Below, one piece after another: positions 27,148 through 35,266 of a stretch of 64,000 bases of DNA. A program made the position numbers and the translations under genes. The stretch's first letter is position 1, and the number at the start of each line of letters is the position of its first letter. Below the pieces are notes generated by a model. It ran no database searches, was not told where the DNA came from, and was given only the letters and a program-made list of their open reading frames with translations. The DNA comes from CBDDBH01 sp965225625 (GTDB taxonomy: Bacteria; Pseudomonadota; Gammaproteobacteria; JADZEE01), in NCBI GenBank assembly GCA_965225625.1, contig CBDDBH010000026.1, positions 1 through 64,000 of the forward strand. The letters are read 5' to 3'.

Positions 27148-28182
27148 CTAATGCTGCAACGCTTCGCCTGCCGGACCCTCTCCTGGCATTATCTCGATGG
27201 GCTCGTCGCTGCCTGGCTCGAAACATCGCAACCACTCGTCTAAGCCTGCGCGTTGCGTGTTCAGATACGCGGCCTGGCGTAGCGCGATTCGAGTAGCATT
27301 GCGATGCCATTTACTGGGTCCCGCGACAAACGCAGCCGGATCGTCACCCGCGAGAAGTGCGGCATTCGTGCGCGCCTTTGCCGTTACGAAGTCCTGGTGA
27401 CCGTGTTCGTTCAGCAGTTCTTGAAATTCATCAAACGCCGCCTGGTCAAACGGCTTGCCTCGACCGAGCTTATCGTAGGTTGGATGGTCTGGATAAAGCG
27501 TCAGACAGGGAACCAGCCCTTCGGGGATGGGACTGGTTGCGGCGTGGGTGCGCTTGCTCTTCAATAATTTGGGCAATACATGGGTATGCGGTCCCAGCGG
27601 AGTCTGACCCGATCCGTCAGCCGCCGGTATCGGTTGATATACCTCGACCCGTCCCATACGTGAAAGTGCGACCCGATTTGGCGAGGAGGCGACGATGTTG
27701 GCCATTGCTGAATTATGTGGGTCAAACAATGAGCGGCCTTGCTCAGCTCTGAGTGTCTTAATCAATTCTGGCTCCGCGGTGCGGATGCAAAATTGTAGAT
27801 AAGCCGTACCCATACCCATGTCGAATAGCAAATCCCCGTCGGCGCCATCGCGTAGCGCCTGTGTATCGGGTCCAAGTTCTGTCAGCGTGTCGCGTGCGGG
27901 CATGGCGGCGTCTGCCTCGAGAAGACAAAACGCGACGCTTTGCGACCAATCATGAGTACACGTTGCCAGGGTCTCAAATGCGATTGGCTTAGCCGCCGCG
28001 GAATCGGCAATTGCGATGGCACCGCGCTCGGTGACAATTGCGGACTTTGCAGAAGCGTCGTGAAACTGCAACGGCTCGTCGGCGTCGTAAACGAACTCGG
28101 CTATCGCGCCGAAAATGCCAATGCTCCAACCACTGCTGGCACGCCGCAAGTGCTGCTCGATCATCCGCTTGCCGGAATTCAT
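27148..28182 (-). CDS. uncharacterised protein of the nitrile hydratase cluster
   Basis: A 344-residue cytoplasmic protein that I recognise only loosely as a proteobacterial domain of unknown function (possibly DUF6925; not certain). No signal peptide or helices. Notable pieces are GWSIGIFGAIAEFVYD near the start, VLPKLLKSKRTHAA and PCLTLYPDHPTYDKLGRGKPFD. It overlaps the accessory-protein gene by 4 bp, so it is translated together with nitrile hydratase, suggesting a role in maturation or in handling of its substrate (inference). Confidence 0.78.
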   Translation of the reverse strand: MNSGKRMIEQHLRRASSGWSIGIFGAIAEFVYDADEPLQFHDASAKSAIVTERGAIAIADSAAAKPIAFETLATCTHDWSQSVAFCLLEADAAMPARDTLTELGPDTQALRDGADGDLLFDMGMGTAYLQFCIRTAEPELIKTLRAEQGRSLFDPHNSAMANIVASSPNRVALSRMGRVEVYQPIPAADGSGQTPLGPHTHVLPKLLKSKRTHAATSPIPEGLVPCLTLYPDHPTYDKLGRGKPFDQAAFDEFQELLNEHGHQDFVTAKARTNAALLAGDDPAAFVAGPSKWHRNATRIALRQAAYLNTQRAGLDEWLRCFEPGSDEPIEIMPGEGPAGEALQH

Positions 28183-28556
28183 CGTTGTGCCTCCGTCGCG
28201 CGTTTTTGTAATTCTATCGGTTCACCATGCGGTGTCGCGGCTGCCGCCTCGGCCCAGGCCGCCTTCCGGTCCAACAACTCCTCAGCAACTACCAGACCTT
28301 TGGCGGACACCAGTTTCTCCAACGCACGCAGCCAATGCTGGTAATAGGTGTCTCCGAGATCTGGATCGCCCGCCGCCTGGGCCGCTTTGATTTCAACGCC
28401 CAGTTGATCCGCCCATTCACTCCAGTCGAAATGGCCCTGTTCGACCAGACTTACCACCATGCCGAATGCCTGTGCCTGCCACGGTTCTCGAAAGATCGGT
28501 CCGTCTTCGTCTTTACGCAACAGCGGCAAATCAGGTATTTCAGTCACGTTGGTCAA
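28179..28556 (-). CDS. nitrile hydratase accessory/activator protein
   Basis: A 125-residue protein resembling the N-terminal half of nitrile hydratase beta subunits (PIFREPWQAQAFGMVVSLVEQGHFDWSEW, then YYQHWLRALEKLV). Such proteins act as metallochaperones that help insert cobalt or iron and oxidise the cysteine ligands of the alpha subunit. It overlaps the beta-subunit gene by 4 bp on one side and the uncharacterised gene by 4 bp on the other. Confidence 0.9.
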   Translation of the reverse strand: MTNVTEIPDLPLLRKDEDGPIFREPWQAQAFGMVVSLVEQGHFDWSEWADQLGVEIKAAQAAGDPDLGDTYYQHWLRALEKLVSAKGLVVAEELLDRKAAWAEAAAATPHGEPIELQKRATEAQR

Positions 28557-29209
28557 ACCGGATCGAGGTAGTCATCGAAAAGATCGAAATATATCGCCTC
28601 GCCATCATTGCCCTGCTCACCCCAAAGCTCCTTGGAGCTGAAGCGCGCCGCATAACAATGCTGGAGATGCTCGCCCTGGCCATGTGCGGCCGTATCAGGC
28701 AAATAGTAGACCCCATGATCACGGGCGATAGTACCCAGCTTGCCGCGCACATAGGCTGCGACACGAGTATGCGTCGGCGGATTCAAATTACGCACCAACA
28801 CTTCATCGCCAACGGCGAAATGTGCCCCAACCTCCACTTCCTGCGGGGGCGGCACCATCTTCAGGATGGCGGGAACCATCTCCGGAGGAATTGCCTGCAC
28901 CGGTTCGGCAAGCGGCACGGCTGCAGTGCTGCCATCCAGTTCGCCGGCGGTTACCAAGCCCCGCTCCTGCAGCAAGGTGGTAAATCCGACCAGCCATTTC
29001 TCGTAGTAGCTCAAACTTAGGTAACTAGCCGGGGCCATGCGTTCGATGGAATGGCGAACCTGATCGACGATGAAAAAACCCAATCCTAGGGTGAGATTCA
29101 TCATGCCAAAAATCCGACCCTCCCATGGCGCATGAAAAATCGGTTCGTTTTCTTCCGGAACCACCGGACCGTAGCAATGCATACCACCCATATCGTGAAC
29201 ACCATTCAT
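28553..29209 (-). CDS. nthB: nitrile hydratase beta subunit
   Basis: A 218-residue beta subunit. The N-terminus MNGVHDMGGMHCYGPV is the family signature, followed by HAPWEGRIFGMM and SYYEKWLVGFTTLLQERGLV; the C-terminal SH3-like barrel has VGDEVLVRNLNPPTHTRVAAYVRGKLG. With the alpha subunit it hydrates nitriles to amides. It lies 14 bp behind the alpha-subunit gene. Confidence 0.96.
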   Translation of the reverse strand: MNGVHDMGGMHCYGPVVPEENEPIFHAPWEGRIFGMMNLTLGLGFFIVDQVRHSIERMAPASYLSLSYYEKWLVGFTTLLQERGLVTAGELDGSTAAVPLAEPVQAIPPEMVPAILKMVPPPQEVEVGAHFAVGDEVLVRNLNPPTHTRVAAYVRGKLGTIARDHGVYYLPDTAAHGQGEHLQHCYAARFSSKELWGEQGNDGEAIYFDLFDDYLDPV

Positions 29210-29223
29210 CGTGTCAACCTCAT

Positions 29224-29823
29224 TTAGGTTACTGCGTCGACCTGACGCGTGCCGACCATGGCATCGCGGGATACCAGCTCGGCGAGTTGTTCCTCAGCGA
29301 AATTTTCGGTCCCGGCCGGCCGTTGCGGGATCACCAGATAACGTACTTCGGCGCTGCTGTCCCAAATACGGATCTCGACATCGTCAGCCAACTCGGTGCC
29401 GAAGTCTCGTAAAACACCGCGCGGTTCGCGTACCGCGCGCGCTCGATACGGCGCGGATTTGTACCAGGTAGGCGGCAATCCCAACAGCGCCCACGGATAG
29501 CAGGAACACAGCGTGCATACGATGAGGTTGTGGACTTGTGGGGTATTTTCGACCGCCACAACGTGGCCCGCTTCCATGCCCGCCAGGCCCAACTCCGCGA
29601 CGGCCGCGGATCCATCCTCTAGCAGCCGCTTTTTATAGTCCGCGTCGACCCAGGCCCGAGCGACAATTTTCGCGCCGTTATGCGGACCCACTTGGGTTTC
29701 ATAAGCATCGACGAGCGCATCGACCGTGGCCGGATTGATGATGCCTTTTTCGCTCAACAGAGATTCCAGCGCTTTGACGCGCAATACAACATCGGGCAAC
29801 GGTGCATCGTGATCATGTGCCAT
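29224..29823 (-). CDS. nthA: nitrile hydratase alpha subunit, cobalt type
   Basis: A 199-residue catalytic subunit. The metal claw VCTLCSC (Cys103, Cys106, Ser107, Cys108) is intact; Thr at the third position is the mark of cobalt-type enzymes, where iron types have Ser. The neighbouring IVCTLCSCYPWALLGLPPTWYKS and RARAVREPRGVLRDFG blocks are conserved. GGAGG lies 8 bases before the ATG at 29823, which decides the start. Order alpha-beta-accessory is seen in other proteobacteria. The gene begins a six-gene unit ending in a CoA-transferase. Confidence 0.97.
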   Translation of the reverse strand: MAHDHDAPLPDVVLRVKALESLLSEKGIINPATVDALVDAYETQVGPHNGAKIVARAWVDADYKKRLLEDGSAAVAELGLAGMEAGHVVAVENTPQVHNLIVCTLCSCYPWALLGLPPTWYKSAPYRARAVREPRGVLRDFGTELADDVEIRIWDSSAEVRYLVIPQRPAGTENFAEEQLAELVSRDAMVGTRQVDAVT

Positions 29824-29976
29824 GGATTCATCCTCCGTTCCGGTATTGTCGCGCCCGCACAATCGCAGGGCAACTAGCCAGCTAAGTTGCTTGCGTCCGT
29901 TGGACTCCAGGCCGACCCTCCCACTATAACTTTCCTGCTGTAAGATGAGGCGCTGCAACCGTGGAGGAATTGCAAG

Positions 29977-30426
29977 TTGGATATTACCGGCGAATATAAA
30001 ATTGCGGCGCCACCGGAGCGCGTCTGGGAAGCCCTCAACGACCCGGACGTCCTGCGCCAGGCCATCCCGGGCTGTGAGGCGATGACCGCACTGTCCGACA
30101 CTGAAATTGAAGCAGTCATCGTTAACAAAATCGGTCCAGTGAAAGCCAAGTTCAAAACAGTGCTGAGCATTACAAATCTGAACCCGCCCAATAGCTACAC
30201 CTTGAGTGGGGAGGGCAAAGGCGGTTTGGCTGGCTTTGGACGCGGCAGCGCCAACGTTACGTTATCGCAAGACGGTAGCAACACGGTTTTGAGCTATACC
30301 GCTGATTTTGCGGTCGGCGGCAAGCTCGCGCAAATTGGCTCACGCCTGATCGTGGCGGCAACACGCAAAATCGCCGACGATTTCTTTGCACGCTTCTCCG
30401 AGCTACTTAACGCCCAGGCTACTTAG
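29977..30426 (+). CDS. CoxG-like SRPBCC protein
   Basis: A 149-residue CoxG-family protein. The opening GEYKIAAPPERVWEALNDPDVLRQAIPGCE and the middle IGPVKAKFK with GEGKGGLAGFGRGSA are the family signature. CoxG helps anchor or assemble molybdenum hydroxylases of the CO dehydrogenase family; a two-subunit hydroxylase of that family lies 25 kb away in this window (55123-57916). The start is a TTG at 29977, supported by GGAGG nine bases upstream. It ends with an 8-bp convergent overlap. Confidence 0.9.
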   Translation: MDITGEYKIAAPPERVWEALNDPDVLRQAIPGCEAMTALSDTEIEAVIVNKIGPVKAKFKTVLSITNLNPPNSYTLSGEGKGGLAGFGRGSANVTLSQDGSNTVLSYTADFAVGGKLAQIGSRLIVAATRKIADDFFARFSELLNAQAT

Positions 30427-30934
30427 CCGGATTAACATGCCCGCAAGATGGGCATGTGCGTTTCTGCTCGTCGCCAACGTACTCGGCGGTCGCATCATTG
30501 ATAAACCCGACCAGATTGCCGTGTATTTCCCCTTCGACGCCGCGCACGAGTTCATCGCATTGCTGGCAATACCATTGCAATTGATCAGCCTGTCCAGCCC
30601 CGCGGTAGCGTTCGATGACCAGTCCTTTCGTTCCCGCCGGCCGCTGCGGGGAATGCGGGACATTTGGCGGCAACAAGAACACCTCGCCGGCGCGTATCGG
30701 CAGATCTCGGGAGCGGCCGTCTTCACGGATTTTTAGGGTGATGTCGCCCTCGATCTGATAAAAAAATTCCTCCGTCGGGTTGACGTGCCAATCAGTGCGA
30801 TCGTTACCGCCGAGCATCACCACGATGAAGTCGCCAGTGTCCGTCCAGACCGGTTTACCGCCGACAGGGGGTTGCAGAGATTCGGCATTGTCGGCAATGA
30901 ATTTTTGGATATTGATTGGGGTGGGAACGCTCAT
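30419..30934 (-). CDS. nbaC: 3-hydroxyanthranilate 3,4-dioxygenase
   Basis: A 171-residue cupin dioxygenase opening the ring of 3-hydroxyanthranilate in the kynurenine/2-nitrobenzoate pathways. Iron ligands fit DWHVNPTEEFFYQ (His, Glu) and NVPHSPQRP (His), and the bacterial C-terminal rubredoxin-like site is present as WYCQQCDELV and RTCPSCG. ATG at 30934 is chosen as it begins the family's N-terminus. It follows the RidA gene by 31 bp; the remaining pathway genes are absent here. Confidence 0.92.
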   Translation of the reverse strand: MSVPTPINIQKFIADNAESLQPPVGGKPVWTDTGDFIVVMLGGNDRTDWHVNPTEEFFYQIEGDITLKIREDGRSRDLPIRAGEVFLLPPNVPHSPQRPAGTKGLVIERYRGAGQADQLQWYCQQCDELVRGVEGEIHGNLVGFINDATAEYVGDEQKRTCPSCGHVNPAK

Positions 30935-30965
30935 GGGGCACACCTGCGGTGAATTGGATCCTGTT

Positions 30966-31364
30966 TCAATCGGCCAATGCGATCGCTTCGACTTCAATAT
31001 CGAAATTAGCCGGCCAAGAGCCTACTGCGACAAAGGTTCGAGCCGGCGGGGCCTCAGGAAAGTACTCCCGATAAACCTTGTTAATAGAGTTGAAATGACC
31101 CGCGTTCGCAGCATACACGTTCACCTTGAGTATCTGCTCTAGCGAGGAGCCAGCCGCCTCTACGGCCGCTTTGATGTTCTCCATGCAGTGCCGTGTCTGA
31201 GTGACGATGTCGGCATCTACCAGCAGTTCGCCGGTGTCTTTGTCGATCGGCGGCGTACCCGAAACAAACACCAGACCGCCACCCTTGACGGCTGCTGATA
31301 GCGGAACATCCAAGCGCTCCAGAGCTTCCGTGATTTTTCCGACCCGGACAATTTCTTTCGGCAT
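30966..31364 (-). CDS. RidA-family protein, possible 2-aminomuconate deaminase
   Basis: A 132-residue YjgF/RidA protein with the conserved GLVFVSGTPPID, VEAAGSSLEQILKVNVY and the active-site Arg in PARTFVAVG. GGAGG lies 7 bases before ATG 31364. Being paired with 3-hydroxyanthranilate dioxygenase, it may be the RidA-type 2-aminomuconate deaminase of the lower pathway; a general enamine/imine deaminase role is the alternative. Confidence 0.88.
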   Translation of the reverse strand: MPKEIVRVGKITEALERLDVPLSAAVKGGGLVFVSGTPPIDKDTGELLVDADIVTQTRHCMENIKAAVEAAGSSLEQILKVNVYAANAGHFNSINKVYREYFPEAPPARTFVAVGSWPANFDIEVEAIALAD

Positions 31365-31450
31365 CGACAGCCTCCGCGTTAACGTCGGTTCATCCAGTGC
31401 ACATATTGCACCAACGCGACGCACCCACGCCAGAGGTATTACCAGCGAAC

Positions 31451-31476
31451 AAAAAAAGGGGCGCTAGGCCCCTTTT
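31451..31476 (-). terminator. intrinsic terminator of the small exported protein gene
   Basis: A nine-pair stem (AAAAGGGGC, 31454-31462, with GCCCCTTTT, 31468-31476) closes a five-base loop. On the minus strand the stem is followed by seven T, giving a textbook Rho-independent terminator 20 bp after the stop at 31497. It separates that gene from the RidA gene. Confidence 0.88.
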
Positions 31477-31496
31477 CTTGCTTCCGGCGATTAGTC

Positions 31497-31760
31497 TCAA
31501 TCGCCGTCAGTAATCGGCGCCGTAATAATCTGTGCGGCACCTTCGATCACTTGCCCGGCGGCCTTTACCGCACCCTCAACCGGACCGGTAATGATGCCGA
31601 TAGCACCTTGCTCTTCAATGTTATCAGCCGTTTCCGTTATCACTTTGGCCGGCGCCGTTATCATCTTGCCCGCGCCTTCCGGTACATCTTCAGCGTCTGC
31701 GAATACTGGCTGTATCGCGAACAACCCTGCAAATAAGAACGTGACTAATAGCTTTTTCAC
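31497..31760 (-). CDS. small exported protein of unknown function
   Basis: An 87-residue protein. Residues 1-21 form a strong signal peptide (KKLLVTFLFAGLFAIQPVFA). The mature part is an amphipathic, Ala/Gly/Ile-rich pattern with repeated ITAPAKVI, ITGPVEGAV, ITAPITD units, as in small surface or membrane-associated peptides. The GTG at 31760 is chosen because AGGAGA lies about 8 bases upstream and the signal starts there. It is monocistronic, with its own strong terminator. No family recognised. Confidence 0.75.
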   Translation of the reverse strand: MKKLLVTFLFAGLFAIQPVFADAEDVPEGAGKMITAPAKVITETADNIEEQGAIGIITGPVEGAVKAAGQVIEGAAQIITAPITDGD

Positions 31761-31813
31761 CGATTTCTCTCCTTCTCTCAAATACTGGTTCACAATCACC
31801 ATTCTACCTAGCT

Positions 31814-31835
31814 ACGGATTCCGTTGCGAATCCGT
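31814..31835. other. 8-bp inverted repeat upstream of the small exported protein gene
   Basis: ACGGATTC (31814-31821) and GAATCCGT (31828-31835) form a perfect inverted repeat with a six-base loop, about 55 bp before the GTG start. It could be an operator or a 5' leader hairpin. No T run follows on either strand. Confidence 0.4.
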
Positions 31836-31962
31836 GAGTTAGCACTCAATTAAGGGTACAGCTTGACCGCCACTACCTGAACGTCGCCTGAACCGAAACC
31901 CCCGACCTCAACCGCGTACCGCGCGACTAATACTACAGGTCCAAACGCCGCGCGTGAACACA

Positions 31963-32289
31963 TCAATTCCCGCTGTTGGCATGCAGATATATTACGAGTT
32001 CATCAAGCTGGCTGTCAGATATCTCTACCGGTCGAAAGGATGGCATCTCTTTGAAGCCGAGTCGTACCACGGTCTTAATGTATGCGGGCTGTAGGTCCGT
32101 GCGGCCCTGCAACAGGGCTTTATCTTCACCTCGCACCAGCGCCAACTTCTGGGTTCCCGGATTACCACGGCCGGCATCGTGACAATGGATGCACCATTTC
32201 GCGAACACCCGCTCGCCCTCGGATCCGGCCCAAACGCCGCTGCTGGTTAGGAATAAGCTGATCACGGCTACCGCTTGCCACAGTTTCAT
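31963..32289 (-). CDS. c-type cytochrome, likely p-cresol methylhydroxylase cytochrome subunit
   Basis: A 108-residue periplasmic monoheme cytochrome. A signal peptide (AVISLFLTSSGVWA) precedes the heme-binding CIHCH; the probable axial Met is in GFKEMPSFRP. The ATG overlaps the stop of the flavoprotein gene (ATGA), showing translational coupling. In p-cresol methylhydroxylase and related enzymes such a cytochrome (PchC) takes electrons from the flavin subunit. Confidence 0.87.
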   Translation of the reverse strand: MKLWQAVAVISLFLTSSGVWAGSEGERVFAKWCIHCHDAGRGNPGTQKLALVRGEDKALLQGRTDLQPAYIKTVVRLGFKEMPSFRPVEISDSQLDELVIYLHANSGN

Positions 32290-33857
32290 AAATTTTTGCC
32301 CCGCAAATGCTTTGGCCAAATCCCTGATTTCCCAGCCGCCAGTATGCCATTGGGATCCAACGCGTCCTTAATCCGCTCGTTCAGGCGCAGCAGCGAGCTG
32401 TTGTTGTAATTGTAGGTCTTTGCGATCTTATCCATGAACGCCAGATGCGTTCGATATTCCCCATATCCTTCCGCGGCCGCCTCATCGATGAGAAGAGTGA
32501 CCAATTCGTGCGCGCGCTTCGTTTCTTCTGTGTTTTGCGGGTTGAATACCGTCACCGCGATGTGGTGCAGTTCGCGCCAACCAACGATCATCGCGCCGAA
32601 ATAATCAAACCCGTATTCGTGCGTGCGGTCGCGGATCATCGCGTATTGCTTGAGTGCTTCAGAGCCGGTTGTCGGCGACACGGGCGAAAAGTCGACATGG
32701 GCGCCGCCGTCGATCCAGTTCATGTAAGCGAACTCACTCATGCTCGGCACACCGGACATCGACTGGGCGCGGTATTCCATGGTTATGTCACCTGGCCGAT
32801 CTTCCTTGGAATAGAATTTCGCGCCGGGGATCGCCGAGAATGCATCGTGGATCACTTCCCACTGCGCATCCATGATCGCATCAGGCCCATACAAAGCGGC
32901 ATAGAAATTCCACATACCGATGCGTTGATCCGCCATGAGTTTGCGCGCCGCACTGTCTGGCAGCGGGCCCTTACCTGAGTAGTATTGCTTTTTGGTCGCC
33001 TTAACTGCGCCTTCGAACAACAGGCTGATCATCACCGCCGCATTCGGGATCACCATGTTGATCTTGAGCGGTCTTATCGCCTCGACCAACGGCTCCAGAT
33101 CCTCCTCACGCTGGAATGTGACCATGAACGGCCGGTAACCAGGCGGTTCCGGCATCAGCCAAATGCCCAGTTTGGTTACAACGCCGAAATTCGATTGCGT
33201 AAATATACCGTCGTGATACGGGCCGAATCCGTATTTGAACAACTGCCAGGTGTTGTTGTTGGGCAATGCTCCCATGCCAGTGCGAACGACGTCGCCGTCG
33301 GCGAGCACGACCTCCATGCCACACTGCATTTGAAAATGATCGCCATAGGGCGTGTAACCGACGCCGCGATCGACCGCGTTGCCCAAAACGCTACCCCACC
33401 CGGGCGCTGGCACATCCAGCCACAACTTGATATTGCGTTCCTGCAGGTATTGATACAGGTCGAAATAACTGACGCCGGGCTCGACCAGGGCGTAACCGAA
33501 TTTCTCGTTGACTTCGAGTATGCGGTTCATGCGCTTCAGATCCAGCACAACGCTGCCCGGCAAGCGCGGGGCCGCGCCGCCGTAGCCATGATTCTTGCCG
33601 CCTGAAATCGGCCACAGTGGAATACCGTGTTCGTTCGCAATTTTCACCACCGCCTGAACCTGCTCGACGTTCTCTGGAGCGACGGCCGCCGACGCGACGA
33701 AATGGTCCATATCAACAATGGCATAAGGGTCGCGATAGCTCGCCAGACCTGGGCCCTGTTCGCGGAATACCCACTGCTTGCCGACGACCTCGGCAAACGC
33801 GTCGAGTGACGTATCGAGCGTCTTGTCGGACACGCCAGGCGGTAAGGTTCTATTCAT
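32286..33857 (-). CDS. p-cresol methylhydroxylase-like flavoprotein (VAO/PCMH family)
   Basis: A 523-residue FAD-linked oxidase of the vanillyl-alcohol oxidase/PCMH family. The FAD-binding PP-loop reads PISGGKNHGYGGAAPRLPGSV, followed by GWGSVLGNAVDRGVGYTPYGDH, and the C-terminal end LDPNGILAAGKSGIWP is diagnostic. It would oxidise 4-alkylphenols such as p-cresol, using the coupled cytochrome as electron acceptor. No signal peptide is seen although partners of this type work in the periplasm. The covalent flavin-linking residue was not assigned. Confidence 0.9.
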   Translation of the reverse strand: MNRTLPPGVSDKTLDTSLDAFAEVVGKQWVFREQGPGLASYRDPYAIVDMDHFVASAAVAPENVEQVQAVVKIANEHGIPLWPISGGKNHGYGGAAPRLPGSVVLDLKRMNRILEVNEKFGYALVEPGVSYFDLYQYLQERNIKLWLDVPAPGWGSVLGNAVDRGVGYTPYGDHFQMQCGMEVVLADGDVVRTGMGALPNNNTWQLFKYGFGPYHDGIFTQSNFGVVTKLGIWLMPEPPGYRPFMVTFQREEDLEPLVEAIRPLKINMVIPNAAVMISLLFEGAVKATKKQYYSGKGPLPDSAARKLMADQRIGMWNFYAALYGPDAIMDAQWEVIHDAFSAIPGAKFYSKEDRPGDITMEYRAQSMSGVPSMSEFAYMNWIDGGAHVDFSPVSPTTGSEALKQYAMIRDRTHEYGFDYFGAMIVGWRELHHIAVTVFNPQNTEETKRAHELVTLLIDEAAAEGYGEYRTHLAFMDKIAKTYNYNNSSLLRLNERIKDALDPNGILAAGKSGIWPKHLRGKNL

Positions 33858-34036
33858 CGCAAAATTGTTCTTGTCCCAAATACGCCGCGCTATATTAGTC
33901 GGCCTGAACCGGGCGATCGAGCAATTGCGGGCAACCCTCTCGTAAACAACGTTCTGAGCATTCCGGCAGTTGTGATCCAGCTCCGCTATTTACGCTATTA
34001 TTGGAATGGACGTCTCTCGTGGACGAGGTAGTTCAC

Positions 34037-34576
34037 ATGGCAGTCGCCAGCGACGAAATCACAAAGAAAGTCTCCACATACTGTTATCAGTGCGTGAACG
34101 GGCCGGACATACTCAACGTCGAGGTCGTCAACGGCGTTGCGACAAAAATCGAGCGCAATTACGACGTCAAAGCCGAGGACTATCCATTCTGGGTTCTGAC
34201 CGCGCGCAGCATGCAGTACGCATGGGGCGGCAACGTCTCCTTGCAGGTAATCAAAGAACTTGCAGACAACGTCGCCGGGCATGATGGCATAATGATTAAT
34301 GCCAAACGCGCACAGGACTTGGGCATCGCCGAGGGCGACATGCTCGAAGCACGCTCTGCTGTCGGAGCGACCCAAGGCAAGGCTATACTGCGCCAGGGAG
34401 TACATCCGGAAGTGTTAATAATGCTGGCCCAGTTCGGACACTGGAAAACACCGATGGCCAAAGAAATGAAGCGCCCCAGTTTAAATAAAATAGTGCCTAT
34501 GGCTATGGATTTCATCGACGGCAGCGGCTCCAGTGTCGATGCGGCGAAAGTCCAGATCCGGCGCGTGGAGGCTTAA
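34037..34576 (+). CDS. molybdopterin oxidoreductase lacking its catalytic core
   Basis: A 179-residue frame joining two far-apart parts of a DMSO-reductase-family enzyme. Residues 9-40 (KVSTYCYQCVNGPDILNVEV, NGVATKIE) match the extreme N-terminus; from YPFWVLTARSMQYAWGGNVS onward it is the C-terminal molybdopterin dinucleotide-binding domain (NAKRAQDLGIAEGDMLEARS). The several hundred residues in between, including the pterin and metal site, are absent, with the frame kept. The next gene encodes the iron-sulfur partner, so a full-length enzyme was once there. The ATG at 34037 has GAGG upstream; 34001 is an alternative. It may be a decayed gene or an assembly deletion. Confidence 0.85.
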   Translation: MAVASDEITKKVSTYCYQCVNGPDILNVEVVNGVATKIERNYDVKAEDYPFWVLTARSMQYAWGGNVSLQVIKELADNVAGHDGIMINAKRAQDLGIAEGDMLEARSAVGATQGKAILRQGVHPEVLIMLAQFGHWKTPMAKEMKRPSLNKIVPMAMDFIDGSGSSVDAAKVQIRRVEA

Positions 34577-34579
34577 ATA

Positions 34580-35266
34580 ATGACCCGCTATGTGATGACT
34601 GCAGATTTGAATCGTTGTGTCGGATGTCAAACCTGCACGGCTGCCTGTCGGCACACCAACGCCACACCACCAGGTGTGCAGTGGCGCAAAGTTTTAGACG
34701 TGGAAATGGGTGAATACCCGAATGTGGAGCGGGTGTTCATGCCGGTCGGCTGTCAGCACTGCGCCGATCCGCCGTGCATGCACGTCTGCCCGAGCACCGC
34801 GACGGGTCAACGCGACGACGGCATCGTCACGATTGATTACGACGTGTGCATTGGCTGCTCTTACTGTTCCGTAGCGTGTCCCTACCAGGCGCGTTACAAG
34901 GTCGATGCCGGCGAATTGGAGTTCGCCTACGGCGACGAGCCAATGGCATCGGAATCAGAGCGCTTAGATACGCGTACTCTCGGCGTGGCACAGAAATGCA
35001 CGTTCTGCTCCGACCGCATTGATTCTGGTTTGGAAAAGGGCCTTACGCCGGGTGTCGATCCGGAGGCAACACCGGCATGTGTGAACTCCTGCATTGCCGA
35101 TGCGCTGCAATTCGGTGATATAGAAGATCCTGACAGCAACGTGTCGGAATTGCTGGCCGAAAACTCCTGGTTCCAGATGCACGCCGAACTTGGCACCGAT
35201 CCTGGCTTCTACTATTTGTGGGACGAAGAGAAAGCCAAGAAAGTGCGTAATGCGATGGGGGACTAA
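34580..35266 (+). CDS. 4Fe-4S dicluster (DmsB/NrfC-like) electron-transfer subunit
   Basis: A 228-residue protein with four Cys clusters: CVGCQTCTAAC near residue 12, GCQHCADPPCMHVCP, CIGCSYCSVACP and a late CTFCSDRI...CVNSC set, enough for four [4Fe-4S] centres. It is the electron-transfer partner of a molybdopterin oxidoreductase, whose gene lies 3 bp upstream in shortened form. The subunit itself looks intact. A membrane anchor subunit is not nearby. Confidence 0.92.
   Translation: MTRYVMTADLNRCVGCQTCTAACRHTNATPPGVQWRKVLDVEMGEYPNVERVFMPVGCQHCADPPCMHVCPSTATGQRDDGIVTIDYDVCIGCSYCSVACPYQARYKVDAGELEFAYGDEPMASESERLDTRTLGVAQKCTFCSDRIDSGLEKGLTPGVDPEATPACVNSCIADALQFGDIEDPDSNVSELLAENSWFQMHAELGTDPGFYYLWDEEKAKKVRNAMGD

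Noticed and set aside
31838..31850. TTAGCACTC, which equals one arm of the CIRCE heat-shock operator
   Set aside because: The second arm GAGTGCTAA is not found at the required distance and no chaperone gene follows, so it is a chance half-site.
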